Positions 7,949 through 17,796 of a DNA stretch of 64,000 bases are shown in pieces. The position numbers and the translations under genes were made by a program. The stretch spans positions 62,001-126,000 of the forward strand of contig CANRKB010000002.1 of NCBI GenBank assembly GCA_947631115.1, read 5' to 3'. The notes below the pieces were generated by a model. That model was not told the origin of the DNA. It saw nothing but the letters and a program-made list of their open reading frames with translations, and ran no database searches. This DNA is from an uncultured Clostridia bacterium. Its GTDB lineage: Bacteria > Bacillota > Clostridia > Oscillospirales > Ruminococcaceae. Each line of letters starts with the position of its first letter. The stretch's first letter is position 1.

Positions 7949-9217
7949 ATGAAACTGCGTTTTTACAACGCTAAGATCCTCACAATGGAGAATGAAAATA
8001 TAATAAGCGGTGAACTTTGCACCAACGGCGGTTTGATTTCCTATGTCGGCAGCGAAAAGCAGGACGGAAATTTCGACCGTGAAATTGACCTATGCGGAAA
8101 CCTTATTATTCCCGGTTTTAAAGACGCGCATACTCACACCGCTATGACTTTTCTGCGCTCGTTTGCGGACGATCTGCCGCTTAACGACTGGCTTTACGAA
8201 CAAGTTTTCCCGCATGAGGCTAAACTTACTGAAGAGGCAATTTACGTTTTCACTCAGCTCGGCAATATGGAGTATCTTACAAGCGGAATAACTTCGAGCT
8301 TTGATATGTATTTCAAGCTCCCGAGCTACGCTAAAGCTAATACCGATATGGGTTTCAGAACAGTAATCTGTGGTTCGATAAACGACTTTGGCGGCACTGT
8401 TGAGGGCATTGAGGAAGAATACAACACCTATAATAACTATGACCCGCTTATTTCATATCAGCTCGGTTTTCATGCAGAGTATACCACAAAGCTTGAAACG
8501 CTTGAAGGACTAGCAAAACTTGCGCAGAAGTATAAAGCGCCGATGTTCACACACAACAGCGAAACGAAAGCGGAGGTTGACGGCTGCATTGAGCGCTATA
8601 AAATGACTCCTACTCAGCTTTTCGACAAGCTGGGAATGTTTGAATACGGCGGAGGCGGATTTCACTGCGTTTGGTTTGACGAGCGCGATATGGAGATCTT
8701 CCGCGATAAGGGGCTGTACATGGTGACAAACCCTGCGTCAAATCTTAAACTTGCGAGTGGGATTGCTCCGATCTGTGAAATGAAACGTAACGGCATGACG
8801 AATTTCGCAATAGGGACTGACGGCGCGGCATCTAATAACTGCCTTGATATGTTCAAGGAAATGTTTCTTGTCGCGGGATTGCAGAAAGTCAAGGAAAACG
8901 ACGCGGCAGCGTGTCCTGCGTTCGGGGTGCTTGAAATGGCTACAAAAGGAGGTGCGAAAGCTATGGGTATTAATGACTGCGATATTCTCGCCGTAGGAAA
9001 GCGCGCCGATCTTGCAGTTATCGACCTTGCGCAACCGAATATGCAGCCTATTCACAATATTGCGAAAAATCTCGTTTACGCAGGCTCTAAGCAGAATGTA
9101 AAAATGACCGTTATTGACGGGAAAATTCTGTACGAGGACGGAAAGTTTTTGACAGTTGACGCTGATGAAGTGTACAAGAGAGCGAATAAGATAGCAAGAG
9201 AAATCTGCGGGGACTGA
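7949..9217 (+). CDS. Amidohydrolase, probable 5'-methylthioadenosine/S-adenosylhomocysteine deaminase
   Basis: This 422-residue TIM-barrel metalloenzyme has the metal ligands HxH in DAHTHTAM, His in GFHAEYT, His in THNSETK and Asp in GTDGAASNN. The context LPLNDWLYEQVFP is typical of the MtaD/SahH-deaminase branch. It would deaminate methylthioadenosine or S-adenosylhomocysteine to the inosine derivative. GGAGG at 7936-7940 is 8 bases from ATG 7949. Adjacency to mtnA suggests a route through deamination, a phosphorylase (not seen here) and MtnA. Other purine-like deaminase substrates cannot be excluded from sequence. Confidence 0.82.
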   Translation: MKLRFYNAKILTMENENIISGELCTNGGLISYVGSEKQDGNFDREIDLCGNLIIPGFKDAHTHTAMTFLRSFADDLPLNDWLYEQVFPHEAKLTEEAIYVFTQLGNMEYLTSGITSSFDMYFKLPSYAKANTDMGFRTVICGSINDFGGTVEGIEEEYNTYNNYDPLISYQLGFHAEYTTKLETLEGLAKLAQKYKAPMFTHNSETKAEVDGCIERYKMTPTQLFDKLGMFEYGGGGFHCVWFDERDMEIFRDKGLYMVTNPASNLKLASGIAPICEMKRNGMTNFAIGTDGAASNNCLDMFKEMFLVAGLQKVKENDAAACPAFGVLEMATKGGAKAMGINDCDILAVGKRADLAVIDLAQPNMQPIHNIAKNLVYAGSKQNVKMTVIDGKILYEDGKFLTVDADEVYKRANKIAREICGD

Positions 9218-9224
9218 TTTACGA

Positions 9225-10124
9225 ATGAAAATTCTTGTAACGGGCGGAACTGTATTTGCAAGCCGCTTTACAGCGGAATATTTCTCAAAGGCAAACGAGG
9301 TATACGTTTTAAACCGCGGAACTCGTTGTCAGTCAAAGGGCGTTTTTCCGATAATTGCCGACAGGCACGCGCTCGGAGATGTGCTGAAAAAATACTCGTT
9401 TGACGCGGTTATAGACGTAACGGCTTATAATTCGGCGGATATTGACGATTTGCTTGACGGCTTGGGTGAATTTGGAAACTATATTATGATAAGCTCAAGC
9501 GCAGTTTATCCCGAAACCCTACCTCAACCGTTTTCCGAGGAAATGCCAACAGGCGCGAATAAAATATGGGGCGATTACGGCACAAATAAAATCGCGGCTG
9601 AAAAACGCCTGCTTGAACGCGTTCCAAACGCTTATATTCTTCGTCCGCCGTATCTTTACGGAAAATACAACAACCTATACCGAGAGGCATTTGTTTTTGA
9701 ATGTGCCGAGCAAGACCGCAAATTCTATGTTCCTAAAAACGGAAAAATGAAGCTGCAATTTTTCGACATTGAAGATATGTGCAGATTTATTGAGATAATT
9801 CTTGAAAAGAAACCGAAAAGGCGAGTTTTCAACGTTGGAAATCCCTGCTCTGTCGATATTCTCGAATGGGTTAGCATTTGTTATGAAGTTTTGGGGAAGA
9901 CACCCGAATTTGAGTTTGTACATGATAATATAAGCCAAAGAAGTTTCTTTCCGTTTTATGATTATGAATACGCTCTTGACGTTTCGGAAATGTCAAGGCT
10001 TATGCCGAATGTAAAGCCGCTCGGAGAGGGCTTAAAACAGGCGTACGAGTGGTTTAAAAACAATCGCGGTGAAGTTTTAAGAAAGAAACTGTTTGAATTT
10101 ATAGCTAGTGAATTGAGAGGATAA
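9225..10124 (+). CDS. NAD-dependent epimerase/dehydratase-like protein (extended SDR)
   Basis: The 299-residue protein has an N-terminal Rossmann fold MKILVTGGTVFASR, a variant of GxxGxxG, and VIDVTAYNS in the strand-4 region. SSSAVYP is followed by the active-site YGTNK, so the Y-x-x-x-K pair is present. This is the class containing nucleotide-sugar epimerases and chloroplast mRNA-binding CSP41-like proteins. It starts 7 bases after the amidohydrolase stop and ends 3 bases before ygiQ, so it is cotranscribed. The substrate cannot be inferred; the divergent glycine motif hints at a reductase of unknown specificity. Confidence 0.75.
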   Translation: MKILVTGGTVFASRFTAEYFSKANEVYVLNRGTRCQSKGVFPIIADRHALGDVLKKYSFDAVIDVTAYNSADIDDLLDGLGEFGNYIMISSSAVYPETLPQPFSEEMPTGANKIWGDYGTNKIAAEKRLLERVPNAYILRPPYLYGKYNNLYREAFVFECAEQDRKFYVPKNGKMKLQFFDIEDMCRFIEIILEKKPKRRVFNVGNPCSVDILEWVSICYEVLGKTPEFEFVHDNISQRSFFPFYDYEYALDVSEMSRLMPNVKPLGEGLKQAYEWFKNNRGEVLRKKLFEFIASELRG

Positions 10125-10127
10125 TTT

Positions 10128-11981
10128 ATGCCGTTTTTGCCTGTATGCAAAAAAGACCTTGAAGAACGCGGAATATCACAGCTTGACTTTATCTGCGTTA
10201 CGGGCGACGCCTATATAGACCACCCGACGTTTGGTATCGCCATAATTTCGCGTATGGTAGAAGCGGCTGGATTTTCGGTCGGCATTATTGCCCAGCCGAT
10301 AAGCGATGATGATTTCAGAAAACTCGGAAAGCCGAAACATTGTTTTATGGTAACGGGCGGGAACATTGACAGTATGGTGTCGAATTATACCGTTGCGCTG
10401 AAAAAGCGTAACGACGACGCATATTCTCCCGGAGGAAAGGGCGGAAAGCGCCCTGACAGGGCGGTGATTACCTACTGCAAGGCGTTAAAGCGCCTGTTTC
10501 CCGATACGGAGATAGAAATAGGCGGACTTGAAGCGTCGCTTCGCAGATTTGCACACTACGACTATTGGAGCGACAGCGTAATGCCGTCAATTCTGGTTGA
10601 CAGCGGAGCGGATTTTCTTATGTACGGAATGGGAGAAGTCACGCTCTCGGAAATGCTCAACCGTTTTAAACAGGGACAAAAGCTCTCGGATATGCACGAT
10701 TTGAGAGGGACTTGTTATCTAACAAAGCCCGAAAACACGCCCTTAGGCGCTGTTCAGTGCGACAGCTATGAAATAGTCAGCGCCAACAAAAAAGCCTATG
10801 CAAAGGCTTGCAGAAAACAGTATGACGAGCAGGACGAGGTTTACGGAAGAACAATTATCCAGCGCCACGGAAATATGATGCTTGTACAAAATCCGCCGCA
10901 GCGCTCCGTAACTCAAAAGGAATTTGACTATGCATACGAACTGCCGTATATGCGCACTTATCACCCGATGTACGAAAAAGACGGCGGCGTTCCCGCGATA
11001 CAGGAGATAGAGTTTTCGATAACCCACAACCGCGGCTGTTTCGGTTTCTGTAATTTCTGTTCAATCGCGCTTCATCAAGGGCGAAAAGTTCAGACAAGAA
11101 GCGAAGAGTCGGTTTTAAACGAAGCTGTTATGCTGACGCAAAAGCCGAATTTTAAGGGATATATACACGACGTCGGCGGACCTACCGCAAATTTCCGCCA
11201 CCCGTCCTGCGAAAATCAGGAAGAACACGGACTTTGCAAAGGCAGAAAGTGTTTAGCTCCGACGCCGTGCAAAAACATTAACGCAGACCACAGCGATTAT
11301 ATTGCGCTTTTGCGTAAACTGCGGTCAATAAAAAAGGTGAAAAAGGTTTTTATTCGTTCGGGTATTCGGTTTGATTATCTGCTTCTTGACAAGAACACAA
11401 ATTTTCTCGATGAGCTTGTAGAATTTCATGTCAGCGGTCAGCTCAAAGTTGCGCCCGAACACGCCTCAAACAGAGTTCTCGATCTAATGGGAAAGCCGCA
11501 TATTGAGGTGTACGAGGAGTTTGAAAAAAAGTTTTATAAGGCAACAAAAAAATGCGGAAAAGAGCAGTATCTTGTGCCTTACCTTATGTCTTCGCACCCC
11601 GGCTGTACGCTTAATGACGCGATAGAACTTGCGCTGTTTGAGAAAAAGCACAATATCCGTCCAGAGCAAGTGCAGGATTTTTATCCTACTCCCGGAACTA
11701 TTTCCACGGCAATGTTCTACACGGGCTTAGATCCTTATACAATGGAACCCGTATTTGTTCCCAGAACTTCCGAAGAAAAGGCAATGCAGCGCGCTTTGTT
11801 ACAGTATTTTATGCCGAAGAACCGCGCTCTTGTGGAAAAAGCGCTGAATATTGCAAAGCGCCGCGATCTTATCGGCTTTGGCGGAGAATGTCTGATTGCT
11901 CCCGACAAAACACTTCCCGAAAGGAAAAACAATGCCCAAAAGAAAGAAACCAATAACCAGAAAAAGAAAACCAAGCGTTAA
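10128..11981 (+). CDS. YgiQ family radical SAM protein
   Basis: This 617-residue protein has an N-terminal B12-binding-like region, with FLPVCKKDLEERG and VTGDAYIDHPTFG typical of YgiQ. The radical SAM cluster CFGFCNFC (C-x3-C-x2-C) comes after ITHNRG, and later motifs include HDVGGPTANF and HVSGQLKVAPEHAS. The biochemical role of the family is unknown. The Lys/Gln-rich tail of about 20 residues is encoded where the next gene has already begun, so the two frames overlap by 50 bases. Confidence 0.92.
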   Translation: MPFLPVCKKDLEERGISQLDFICVTGDAYIDHPTFGIAIISRMVEAAGFSVGIIAQPISDDDFRKLGKPKHCFMVTGGNIDSMVSNYTVALKKRNDDAYSPGGKGGKRPDRAVITYCKALKRLFPDTEIEIGGLEASLRRFAHYDYWSDSVMPSILVDSGADFLMYGMGEVTLSEMLNRFKQGQKLSDMHDLRGTCYLTKPENTPLGAVQCDSYEIVSANKKAYAKACRKQYDEQDEVYGRTIIQRHGNMMLVQNPPQRSVTQKEFDYAYELPYMRTYHPMYEKDGGVPAIQEIEFSITHNRGCFGFCNFCSIALHQGRKVQTRSEESVLNEAVMLTQKPNFKGYIHDVGGPTANFRHPSCENQEEHGLCKGRKCLAPTPCKNINADHSDYIALLRKLRSIKKVKKVFIRSGIRFDYLLLDKNTNFLDELVEFHVSGQLKVAPEHASNRVLDLMGKPHIEVYEEFEKKFYKATKKCGKEQYLVPYLMSSHPGCTLNDAIELALFEKKHNIRPEQVQDFYPTPGTISTAMFYTGLDPYTMEPVFVPRTSEEKAMQRALLQYFMPKNRALVEKALNIAKRRDLIGFGGECLIAPDKTLPERKNNAQKKETNNQKKKTKR

Positions 11982-12942
11982 ACAGATATACAGAAAAGTC
12001 GTTTCTACAGTGCTGATAATTATTTCGGTTGCAGCACTGTTTTTCTTTGTAAACGACAAGTTCCTTAAAATTGAATGGATACCGTCCTCAAACGACGTTG
12101 TTATCTTTTTCGGAGGCGGCATAAAGCCGCTCGTAAAACCCAAAGAGAATGAGGCTGTCGTGCATTTTATTGACGTCGGACAGGCTGACAGCGAACTTAT
12201 TGTCACAAATGATTTTACTGTACTTATAGACGGTGGATTAGAAGATACTTCGGGAAATATTTTCGGCTATCTGAAATTTCAGGAGATAGAAAAAATAGAT
12301 CTTGTAATATGCACCCACCCTCACGGCGACCATATCGGTTCAATTTACAAAGTACTTATGGATTATAATGTCGATAAGATCATTATGCCGAGAATACCCG
12401 TAGACCTTGTTCCCGACACAACGACCTATTTAAAAATGATGGCTGAGATAGACATGAAAAACATTGATGCTGAATATGCCGAAGTCGGCGATAAGTATTA
12501 TTTTGACAGTGACAGTTATATCGAGATAATGGCACCGTCAGTAGACTATTATGACGACCTTAATGATTTTTCAATAGTAACAAAATTTGTAGACGGCGAA
12601 AACTCGTTCTTGTTCACGGGAGATCTTACGAGCATAAGCGAAAAGGATCTTATTGAAAGCGGAGCGGATATTGACGTTGACGTTTTAAAGGTAGGTCATC
12701 ACGGAAGCGCGGGTTCAAGCTCGGAGGAGTTCCTGCAAAAAGTAACGCCCAATATAGCCGTGTTTGAAGTAGCGGAAATAAATTACTACGGACACCCCAG
12801 AAACGAGGTTTTCGACCGTCTTGAAAACGTAGGTTGTTATGAATATTACGCTACGTCACGCGACGGAAATATTGTTATGGTGAGCGACGGCTCGAAGCTT
12901 AGAATTGAAACGGAAAAGAATTTCTCGGGGAATGTCGCTTGA
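11932..12942 (+). CDS. Membrane-anchored ComEC/Rec2-like metallo-beta-lactamase-fold hydrolase
   Basis: The 336-residue protein starts with a very basic tail (PKRKKPITRKRK), then one membrane helix (about residues 20-42), then an extracytoplasmic metallo-beta-lactamase domain. Its motifs are HFIDVGQADSE, the metal site THPHGDHIGS, FTGDL and VGHHGS. This equals the C-terminal nuclease-like domain of the DNA-uptake protein ComEC without the channel. Such stand-alone proteins are common in clostridia and may act on DNA or other phosphodiesters outside the cell. ATG 11932 with AAGGA 7 bases upstream lies inside ygiQ, implying translational coupling. Confidence 0.82.
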   Translation: MPKRKKPITRKRKPSVKQIYRKVVSTVLIIISVAALFFFVNDKFLKIEWIPSSNDVVIFFGGGIKPLVKPKENEAVVHFIDVGQADSELIVTNDFTVLIDGGLEDTSGNIFGYLKFQEIEKIDLVICTHPHGDHIGSIYKVLMDYNVDKIIMPRIPVDLVPDTTTYLKMMAEIDMKNIDAEYAEVGDKYYFDSDSYIEIMAPSVDYYDDLNDFSIVTKFVDGENSFLFTGDLTSISEKDLIESGADIDVDVLKVGHHGSAGSSSEEFLQKVTPNIAVFEVAEINYYGHPRNEVFDRLENVGCYEYYATSRDGNIVMVSDGSKLRIETEKNFSGNVA

Positions 12943-13039
12943 CTGTTGTTAAAATGCATAAAAACATGGGTTAATGTTTGATTAAAATAATTAAAAACAC
13001 GGTTTTTAAATTATCATCTTGTAGAAATAAGTAAAATGT

Positions 13040-13167
13040 TGTATAATAATCGGAGAGCGATTATTATACATTTATGTCCACGCACATCCGCAAAATTTTT
13101 TACAAAATTTTGCTCCGTGCGGTAATGGACAATTATACAATAAATTCTTGCGAATTTATTGTATAAT
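13040..13167. repeat. Three consecutive hairpins upstream of typA
   Basis: Hairpin 1 is a 13-bp perfect stem (13040-13052 with 13058-13070). Hairpin 2 (13075-13131) is long and imperfect, built from TGTCCA/TGGACA, CGCAC/GTGCG and a 10-bp GCAAAATTTT stem. Hairpin 3 is a 16-bp perfect stem with a four-base loop (13132-13147 with 13152-13167). TTGTATAAT at 13039-13047 recurs at 13159-13167 and pairs alternatively with 13132-13140. No T-run follows, so this is not a normal terminator. The rest of the gap 12943-13214 holds only AT-rich DNA and the typA ribosome binding site. Confidence 0.75.
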
Positions 13168-13214
13168 ACTTTTGGTGTAAATCTATATATCAAGAAAAAG
13201 GAAAGTGAGCAAAT

Positions 13215-15038
13215 TTGGTTAGAGAAGATCTTAGGAATATTGCGATAATAGCGCACGTCGACCACGGAAAGACAACGCTTGTAGACGAAATGTTAAAGCA
13301 GGGGGGAGCGTTCCGCGAAAATCAGGCTGTCCAGGATCGAGTTATGGACAACAACGACATTGAGCGCGAGCGCGGAATTACTATTCTCGCAAAAAACACG
13401 TCCTGTATGTACAACGGCGTAAAGATAAACATAGTAGATACTCCCGGACATGCCGACTTTTCGGGAGAGGTAGAGCGCATACTCAAAATGGTAAACGGCG
13501 TTCTTCTTCTGGTAGACAGCTTTGAGGGGACAATGCCGCAGACGCGTTTTGTCCTGCAAAAAGCTCTGGAGCTTGGTCATAAGATAATTGTAGTAGTAAA
13601 TAAAACAGACCGTCCCGACGCAAGAAATCATGAGGTTGTAGATGAAGTTTTAGAGCTTTTGCTCGATCTTGACGCAACTGAAGAACAGCTCGACAGCCCC
13701 GTTGTGTTCTGCTCGGGAAGACTCGGCTGTTCGTCGTACAATCCCGACGAGATGGGAACTGATTTCAAGCCCCTTTTCGAGAAGATAATCGAACATATCC
13801 CCGCGCCGGAGGGAGATGAAAACGGCGATCTGCAGGTGCTTGTTTCGTCAATTGATTATAACGATTATGTGGGAAGAATTGCGATAGGCAGGGTAGAGCG
13901 CGGAGTTATAAAGCAAAATCAGGAAGTCATGGTCTGCGATTATCACAACAGAACAGCTCCCTTTAAGGCAAAGATCGTTTCGCTCAATCAGTTTGAAGGA
14001 TTGAACAAAGTGCCTGTCGAGAGCGCGTCTGTCGGCGATATAATTGCTTTTTCGGGAATTGAGGGTGTTACTATCGGACAAACTATCTGCTCGGTAAATA
14101 ACCCCGAACCGCTTCCTTTTGTAAAGATAAGCGACCCAACGGTAGAAATGACGTTTTCCGTAAACACCTCTCCTTTTGCGGGCAGAGACGGAAAATACGT
14201 TACATCTCGCCAGATACGCGAAAGACTTATTCGCGAAACATTAAAAGACGTTTCTCTCCGTGTTTCGGACAGCGATACTACCGATTCCATGAATGTTGCG
14301 GGACGCGGCGAAATGCACCTTTCGATACTTATTGAAACCATGCGCAGAGAGGGCTATGAGCTTTCCGTAAGCACGCCGCGCGTTTTGTACAAGGAAATTG
14401 ACGGAGTAAAATGCGAGCCTGTAGAGCGCGTTATAATAGATGTTCCAGAATCCGCCGTCGGCTCTGTTATGGAGAAAATGGGTCAGCGCAAGGGAGAAAT
14501 GGTCGAAATGCACCCGATAGGAACACGCACAAGGCTCGAATATCTCGTGCCGTCAAGAGGTCTTTTCGGCTATAGAAGCGAATTTCTTACAGATACTAAA
14601 GGCGAGGGCGTTATGAACACGATCTTCGACAGCTATAAGCCTTACTACGGAGATATAGCCAGAAGAACGGCAGGCTCTCTTGTTGCCTGGGAAACAGGAA
14701 CAGCTGTAACCTACGGACTGTTCAACGCCCAGGAGCGCGGAACGTTGTTTATTGACGCGGGCGTTGAGGTATACGAAGGAATGATTGTAGGCGTATCACC
14801 GAAAGCGGGAGATATTGTCGTAAATGTCTGCAAGAAAAAGCACCTTACAAATACCCGCGCTTCGGGTTCTGACGACGCGTTGCACCTTATCCCGTGCAAG
14901 CAGATGAGCCTTGAAGAAAGCCTTGAATTTATTCAGGACGACGAGCTTGTAGAAGTAACGCCCAAGAACATTAGACTCAGGAAAGTAATTCTCGAACGCG
15001 ACCTTCGCTTAAAGGCAGAAGCAAAATTAAAGAAATAA
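13215..15038 (+). CDS. typA: Ribosome-associated translational GTPase TypA/BipA
   Basis: The 607-residue protein is full length. The G domain has AHVDHGKTT (G1), RGITI (G2), DTPGHADF (G3) and NKTD (G4), followed by elongation-factor-like domain 2, EF-G-like domains III and V and the TypA-specific C-terminus. TypA binds the ribosome in a GTP-dependent way and supports large-subunit assembly and growth at low temperature or under stress. The start codon is TTG 13215, with AAGGAAAG about 9 bases upstream. It begins a run with a MATE transporter, an RluA enzyme and a small ORF. The upstream hairpin array is described separately. Confidence 0.95.
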   Translation: MVREDLRNIAIIAHVDHGKTTLVDEMLKQGGAFRENQAVQDRVMDNNDIERERGITILAKNTSCMYNGVKINIVDTPGHADFSGEVERILKMVNGVLLLVDSFEGTMPQTRFVLQKALELGHKIIVVVNKTDRPDARNHEVVDEVLELLLDLDATEEQLDSPVVFCSGRLGCSSYNPDEMGTDFKPLFEKIIEHIPAPEGDENGDLQVLVSSIDYNDYVGRIAIGRVERGVIKQNQEVMVCDYHNRTAPFKAKIVSLNQFEGLNKVPVESASVGDIIAFSGIEGVTIGQTICSVNNPEPLPFVKISDPTVEMTFSVNTSPFAGRDGKYVTSRQIRERLIRETLKDVSLRVSDSDTTDSMNVAGRGEMHLSILIETMRREGYELSVSTPRVLYKEIDGVKCEPVERVIIDVPESAVGSVMEKMGQRKGEMVEMHPIGTRTRLEYLVPSRGLFGYRSEFLTDTKGEGVMNTIFDSYKPYYGDIARRTAGSLVAWETGTAVTYGLFNAQERGTLFIDAGVEVYEGMIVGVSPKAGDIVVNVCKKKHLTNTRASGSDDALHLIPCKQMSLEESLEFIQDDELVEVTPKNIRLRKVILERDLRLKAEAKLKK

Positions 15039-15052
15039 CAAAGTTAAGAATA

Positions 15053-16435
15053 ATGGTTAAGGATATGACCCGCGGCGCGGTTACGCCCATATTGATACAA
15101 TTTTCGATACCTCTGCTGATAAGCGTTGTTTTCCAGCAGATGTACAACATTTCCGACAGCATAATTGCGGGAAGATTTATAAACAACGACGCTCTTGCCG
15201 CGATAGGTGCATCTTATCCTATCACGATGATTTTCCTGTCGATAGGGACGGGAATGAACATAGGCTGTTCAGTAGTCATTTCTACGCTTTTTGGAGCAAA
15301 GGATTACAAGGGAATGAAAACGGCGGTTTATACGTCGATAATTTCCACATTTTCCCTTGCTTTGATGCTTACGGTTGTCGGTATTTTCACAAGCGGACTG
15401 TTTTTAAATTTACTTGGAACGGATGATCTGATCTTCTCCGACTCCAAAACTTATCTTAATATTTACGTTCTCGGACTGGTTTTCTTGTTCGTATACAATA
15501 TCTGTACGGGAATTTTTACGGCTCTCGGCGACAGCAAAACACCGCTGTATTTTCTTATCGGTTCGTCAATCGGAAATATCGCTATGGATCTGCTGTTTGT
15601 CGCAGTTTTCAGAATGGGAGTTGCCGGCGCGGCATGGGCAACTTTTATTTGTCAAGGAATTTGCTCGGTACTTGCGTTTATCGTTCTGCTCCATAGAGTA
15701 GGCGAGATCAAGAGCGAAAAATACAAGCTGTTTGAATGGAAAACCCTTGGTAAAATTGCGTCGCTTTCTATCCCCAGTATTTTCCAGCAGAGCTTTGTAT
15801 CGGTTGGACAGCTATTTATTCAAAGTTTGGTCAACAGCTGCGGAACTGATGTCGTGGCGGGATATGCTTCGGCGATAAAGCTTAATACGTTCGCCGTGAC
15901 CTGCTGTTCTACGGTCGGGAACTCGATTTCAAGTTTTACGGCGCAGAACATCGGCGCTAAAGAATATTCCCGTGTAAAAAAGGGATTTTACGTCGGAAGC
16001 CTGATAACGTTGGTAATATCGGCGGCGTTTTCTATACTCTACCATATTTTTGCGGAAAATCTGATTTATTTGTTTATGGATAAAACTAATGCAAATACTG
16101 CCGCGGCGGCGGAGGCGGGAGTACATTTTCTGACTGTAGTTTCACCGTTTTATGCCGCAGTCGGGCTGAAACTTGCGGCTGACGCTATACTGCGCGGCGG
16201 CAGGAGAGTTGTTGCATTTATGGTGACAACATTCAGCGATCTGATTTTAAGAGTGGCGTTTGCGTTTATACTGAAACCGCATTTCGGAGCAACGGGAATA
16301 TGGCTCTCGTGGCCTGTCGGTTGGACGACAGCGGGGATAATATCACTTTCGCTGTACGCTGTCTATATAAGGAAGATCTGCCCGAAAAAGAAAGCGAAAG
16401 AAAAGAGCGACCACGAAAACGAGATCAAGCAGTAA
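15053..16435 (+). CDS. MATE family efflux transporter
   Basis: The 460-residue protein has about 12 hydrophobic helices and the two-fold repeated MATE layout. The N-terminus GAVTPILIQFSIPLLISV and QMYNISDSIIAG is typical of clostridial NorM/DinF-like MATE proteins. These export drugs or metabolites in exchange for sodium or protons. The tail after the last helix is short, charged and cytoplasmic. It starts 15 bases after typA with a weak ribosome binding site, so read-through or coupling is likely. The substrate is unknown. Confidence 0.92.
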   Translation: MVKDMTRGAVTPILIQFSIPLLISVVFQQMYNISDSIIAGRFINNDALAAIGASYPITMIFLSIGTGMNIGCSVVISTLFGAKDYKGMKTAVYTSIISTFSLALMLTVVGIFTSGLFLNLLGTDDLIFSDSKTYLNIYVLGLVFLFVYNICTGIFTALGDSKTPLYFLIGSSIGNIAMDLLFVAVFRMGVAGAAWATFICQGICSVLAFIVLLHRVGEIKSEKYKLFEWKTLGKIASLSIPSIFQQSFVSVGQLFIQSLVNSCGTDVVAGYASAIKLNTFAVTCCSTVGNSISSFTAQNIGAKEYSRVKKGFYVGSLITLVISAAFSILYHIFAENLIYLFMDKTNANTAAAAEAGVHFLTVVSPFYAAVGLKLAADAILRGGRRVVAFMVTTFSDLILRVAFAFILKPHFGATGIWLSWPVGWTTAGIISLSLYAVYIRKICPKKKAKEKSDHENEIKQ

Positions 16436-16454
16436 CGGCTGAACAGGAGCTATT

Positions 16455-17429
16455 ATGACTGAGATAACTGTTCAAAAAAATGACGCAGGACAGCGTGCCG
16501 ACAGGTTTTTGTCAAAAGCATACCCAAATCTTAAAACAACTCTTGTCTGCAAGCTGATGAGAAAAAAACGAATAAAGCTGAACGGCGCTAAAGCCGAGCC
16601 TAACACGATACTAAAAGAGGGCGACGTTTTCAGGTTTTATCTGAGCGAAGAATTGCTTTCAAAAAAGGCAGTTGAGAGAAAGGATATTTCTTCAGATATA
16701 AGCGTTATCTACGAGGACGAAAATATTCTTCTCTGCGACAAACCGTGCGGACTGGTCGTACACGAGGACAATGAAAATTCTCAGGACACGCTTATAAACC
16801 GCATACTTTGCTATCTTGAAAAAAAGGGAGAATATAAGCCCGAAAACGAACAAAGCTTTGTTCCGGCTCTTGTAAACAGAATTGACCGAAACACGAGCGG
16901 AATAGTTATCGCGGCAAAAAATGCCGAGGCATTGCGGATATTAAATCAAAAGCTCCGCGACAGGGAAATAGAAAAACTCTATTTATGCGCTGTTTTCGGA
17001 AAGCCCGAGCCAAGCGAAGCGGTGCTTACGGCATATTTGAAAAAGTTGTCGGTCGAAAACCGCGTTGTTATTTCCGACATTCCTAAACAGGACTTTCTCA
17101 CGATAAAGACAAAATACCGAGTTTTAGAAAGCAGGGAAGACCTGTCGCTTTTAGAGATCGACTTGCTTACGGGAAGAACTCACCAGATACGCGCACATTT
17201 TGCTCATATAGGTTGTCCGCTGCTCGGCGACGGCAAATACGGGAGCAATGAACGGAACAAGCCGTATAAAGCTAAATTTCAGGCGCTGTGTTCTTATAAG
17301 ATAAGGTTTAAATTCACAACAGACGCGGGTATTCTTAAATATCTGAACGGAAAAGAATTTCAAATCGAAAATCCCGAAAGTTTATGGTTTATGAAATATT
17401 TTGACAACAATTACACAACAAGTGAGTAG
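16455..17429 (+). CDS. RluA family pseudouridine synthase (RluC/RluD-like)
   Basis: The 324-residue protein has an N-terminal S4 RNA-binding domain (RADRFLSKAYP to KRIKLNG, about residues 10-65) followed by the catalytic domain. Catalytic Asp lies in NRIDRNTSGIVI, and HQIRAHFAHIGCPLLGD is the second family signature. Such enzymes isomerise specific uridines in 23S rRNA. RluC-type and RluD-type specificity cannot be separated by eye. AGGAG lies 6 bases before the ATG. Confidence 0.93.
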   Translation: MTEITVQKNDAGQRADRFLSKAYPNLKTTLVCKLMRKKRIKLNGAKAEPNTILKEGDVFRFYLSEELLSKKAVERKDISSDISVIYEDENILLCDKPCGLVVHEDNENSQDTLINRILCYLEKKGEYKPENEQSFVPALVNRIDRNTSGIVIAAKNAEALRILNQKLRDREIEKLYLCAVFGKPEPSEAVLTAYLKKLSVENRVVISDIPKQDFLTIKTKYRVLESREDLSLLEIDLLTGRTHQIRAHFAHIGCPLLGDGKYGSNERNKPYKAKFQALCSYKIRFKFTTDAGILKYLNGKEFQIENPESLWFMKYFDNNYTTSE

Positions 17430-17450
17430 CAATCAAAAGGAATTGATAAA

Positions 17451-17609
17451 ATGAACTGGGGTATATATGGAAGCGAATTTTACAGACAAGTTGAAGAAAC
17501 ATACAAAGCGTCACAATTAAATGAACAAAGAACAACTCAAATTCTTACAGAGCTTGAAAAAATCAAAGAAGAACTTGAAGAGCTGAAAAAGAAAATAGAT
17601 GAAAAGTAA
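17451..17609 (+). CDS. 52-residue coiled-coil protein, unknown
   Basis: ATG 17451 follows AAAAGGA with good spacing, and the frame runs 52 codons to TAA at 17607. The N-terminal third has aromatic residues (NWGIYGSEFY). The C-terminal half is a regular heptad stretch of Leu/Ile with Glu/Lys (TELEKIKEELEEL), predicted as a coiled coil. It begins 21 bases after the RluA-family gene and is probably its operon partner. I recognise no family. The coding look (ribosome binding site, sensible codons, clean heptads) makes it likely real. Confidence 0.65.
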   Translation: MNWGIYGSEFYRQVEETYKASQLNEQRTTQILTELEKIKEELEELKKKIDEK

Positions 17610-17718
17610 ATTTAAGTATTATGAAAAATCTAATAATTGGAGCTGACATTTGTGCAAAATTTACAAAAAAAAGTCAAAAAAGTTTACATTTATCATTACA
17701 TAAATTTTTCTAAGTCAC

Positions 17719-17747
17719 TTGATAATTTTCGGAAAATTTTGTATAAT
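17719..17747 (+). promoter_or_regulatory. Sigma-A promoter of gapA
   Basis: TTGATA at 17719-17724, 17 bases and TATAAT at 17742-17747 lie 50 bases before the gapA start. The stretch 17610-17718 before it is AT-rich and shows nothing else I can name. Confidence 0.8.
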
Positions 17748-17796
17748 ATTAGTTGATAGGAATTATCAAATTTTAATTTTCAGGAGGAATATTCCA

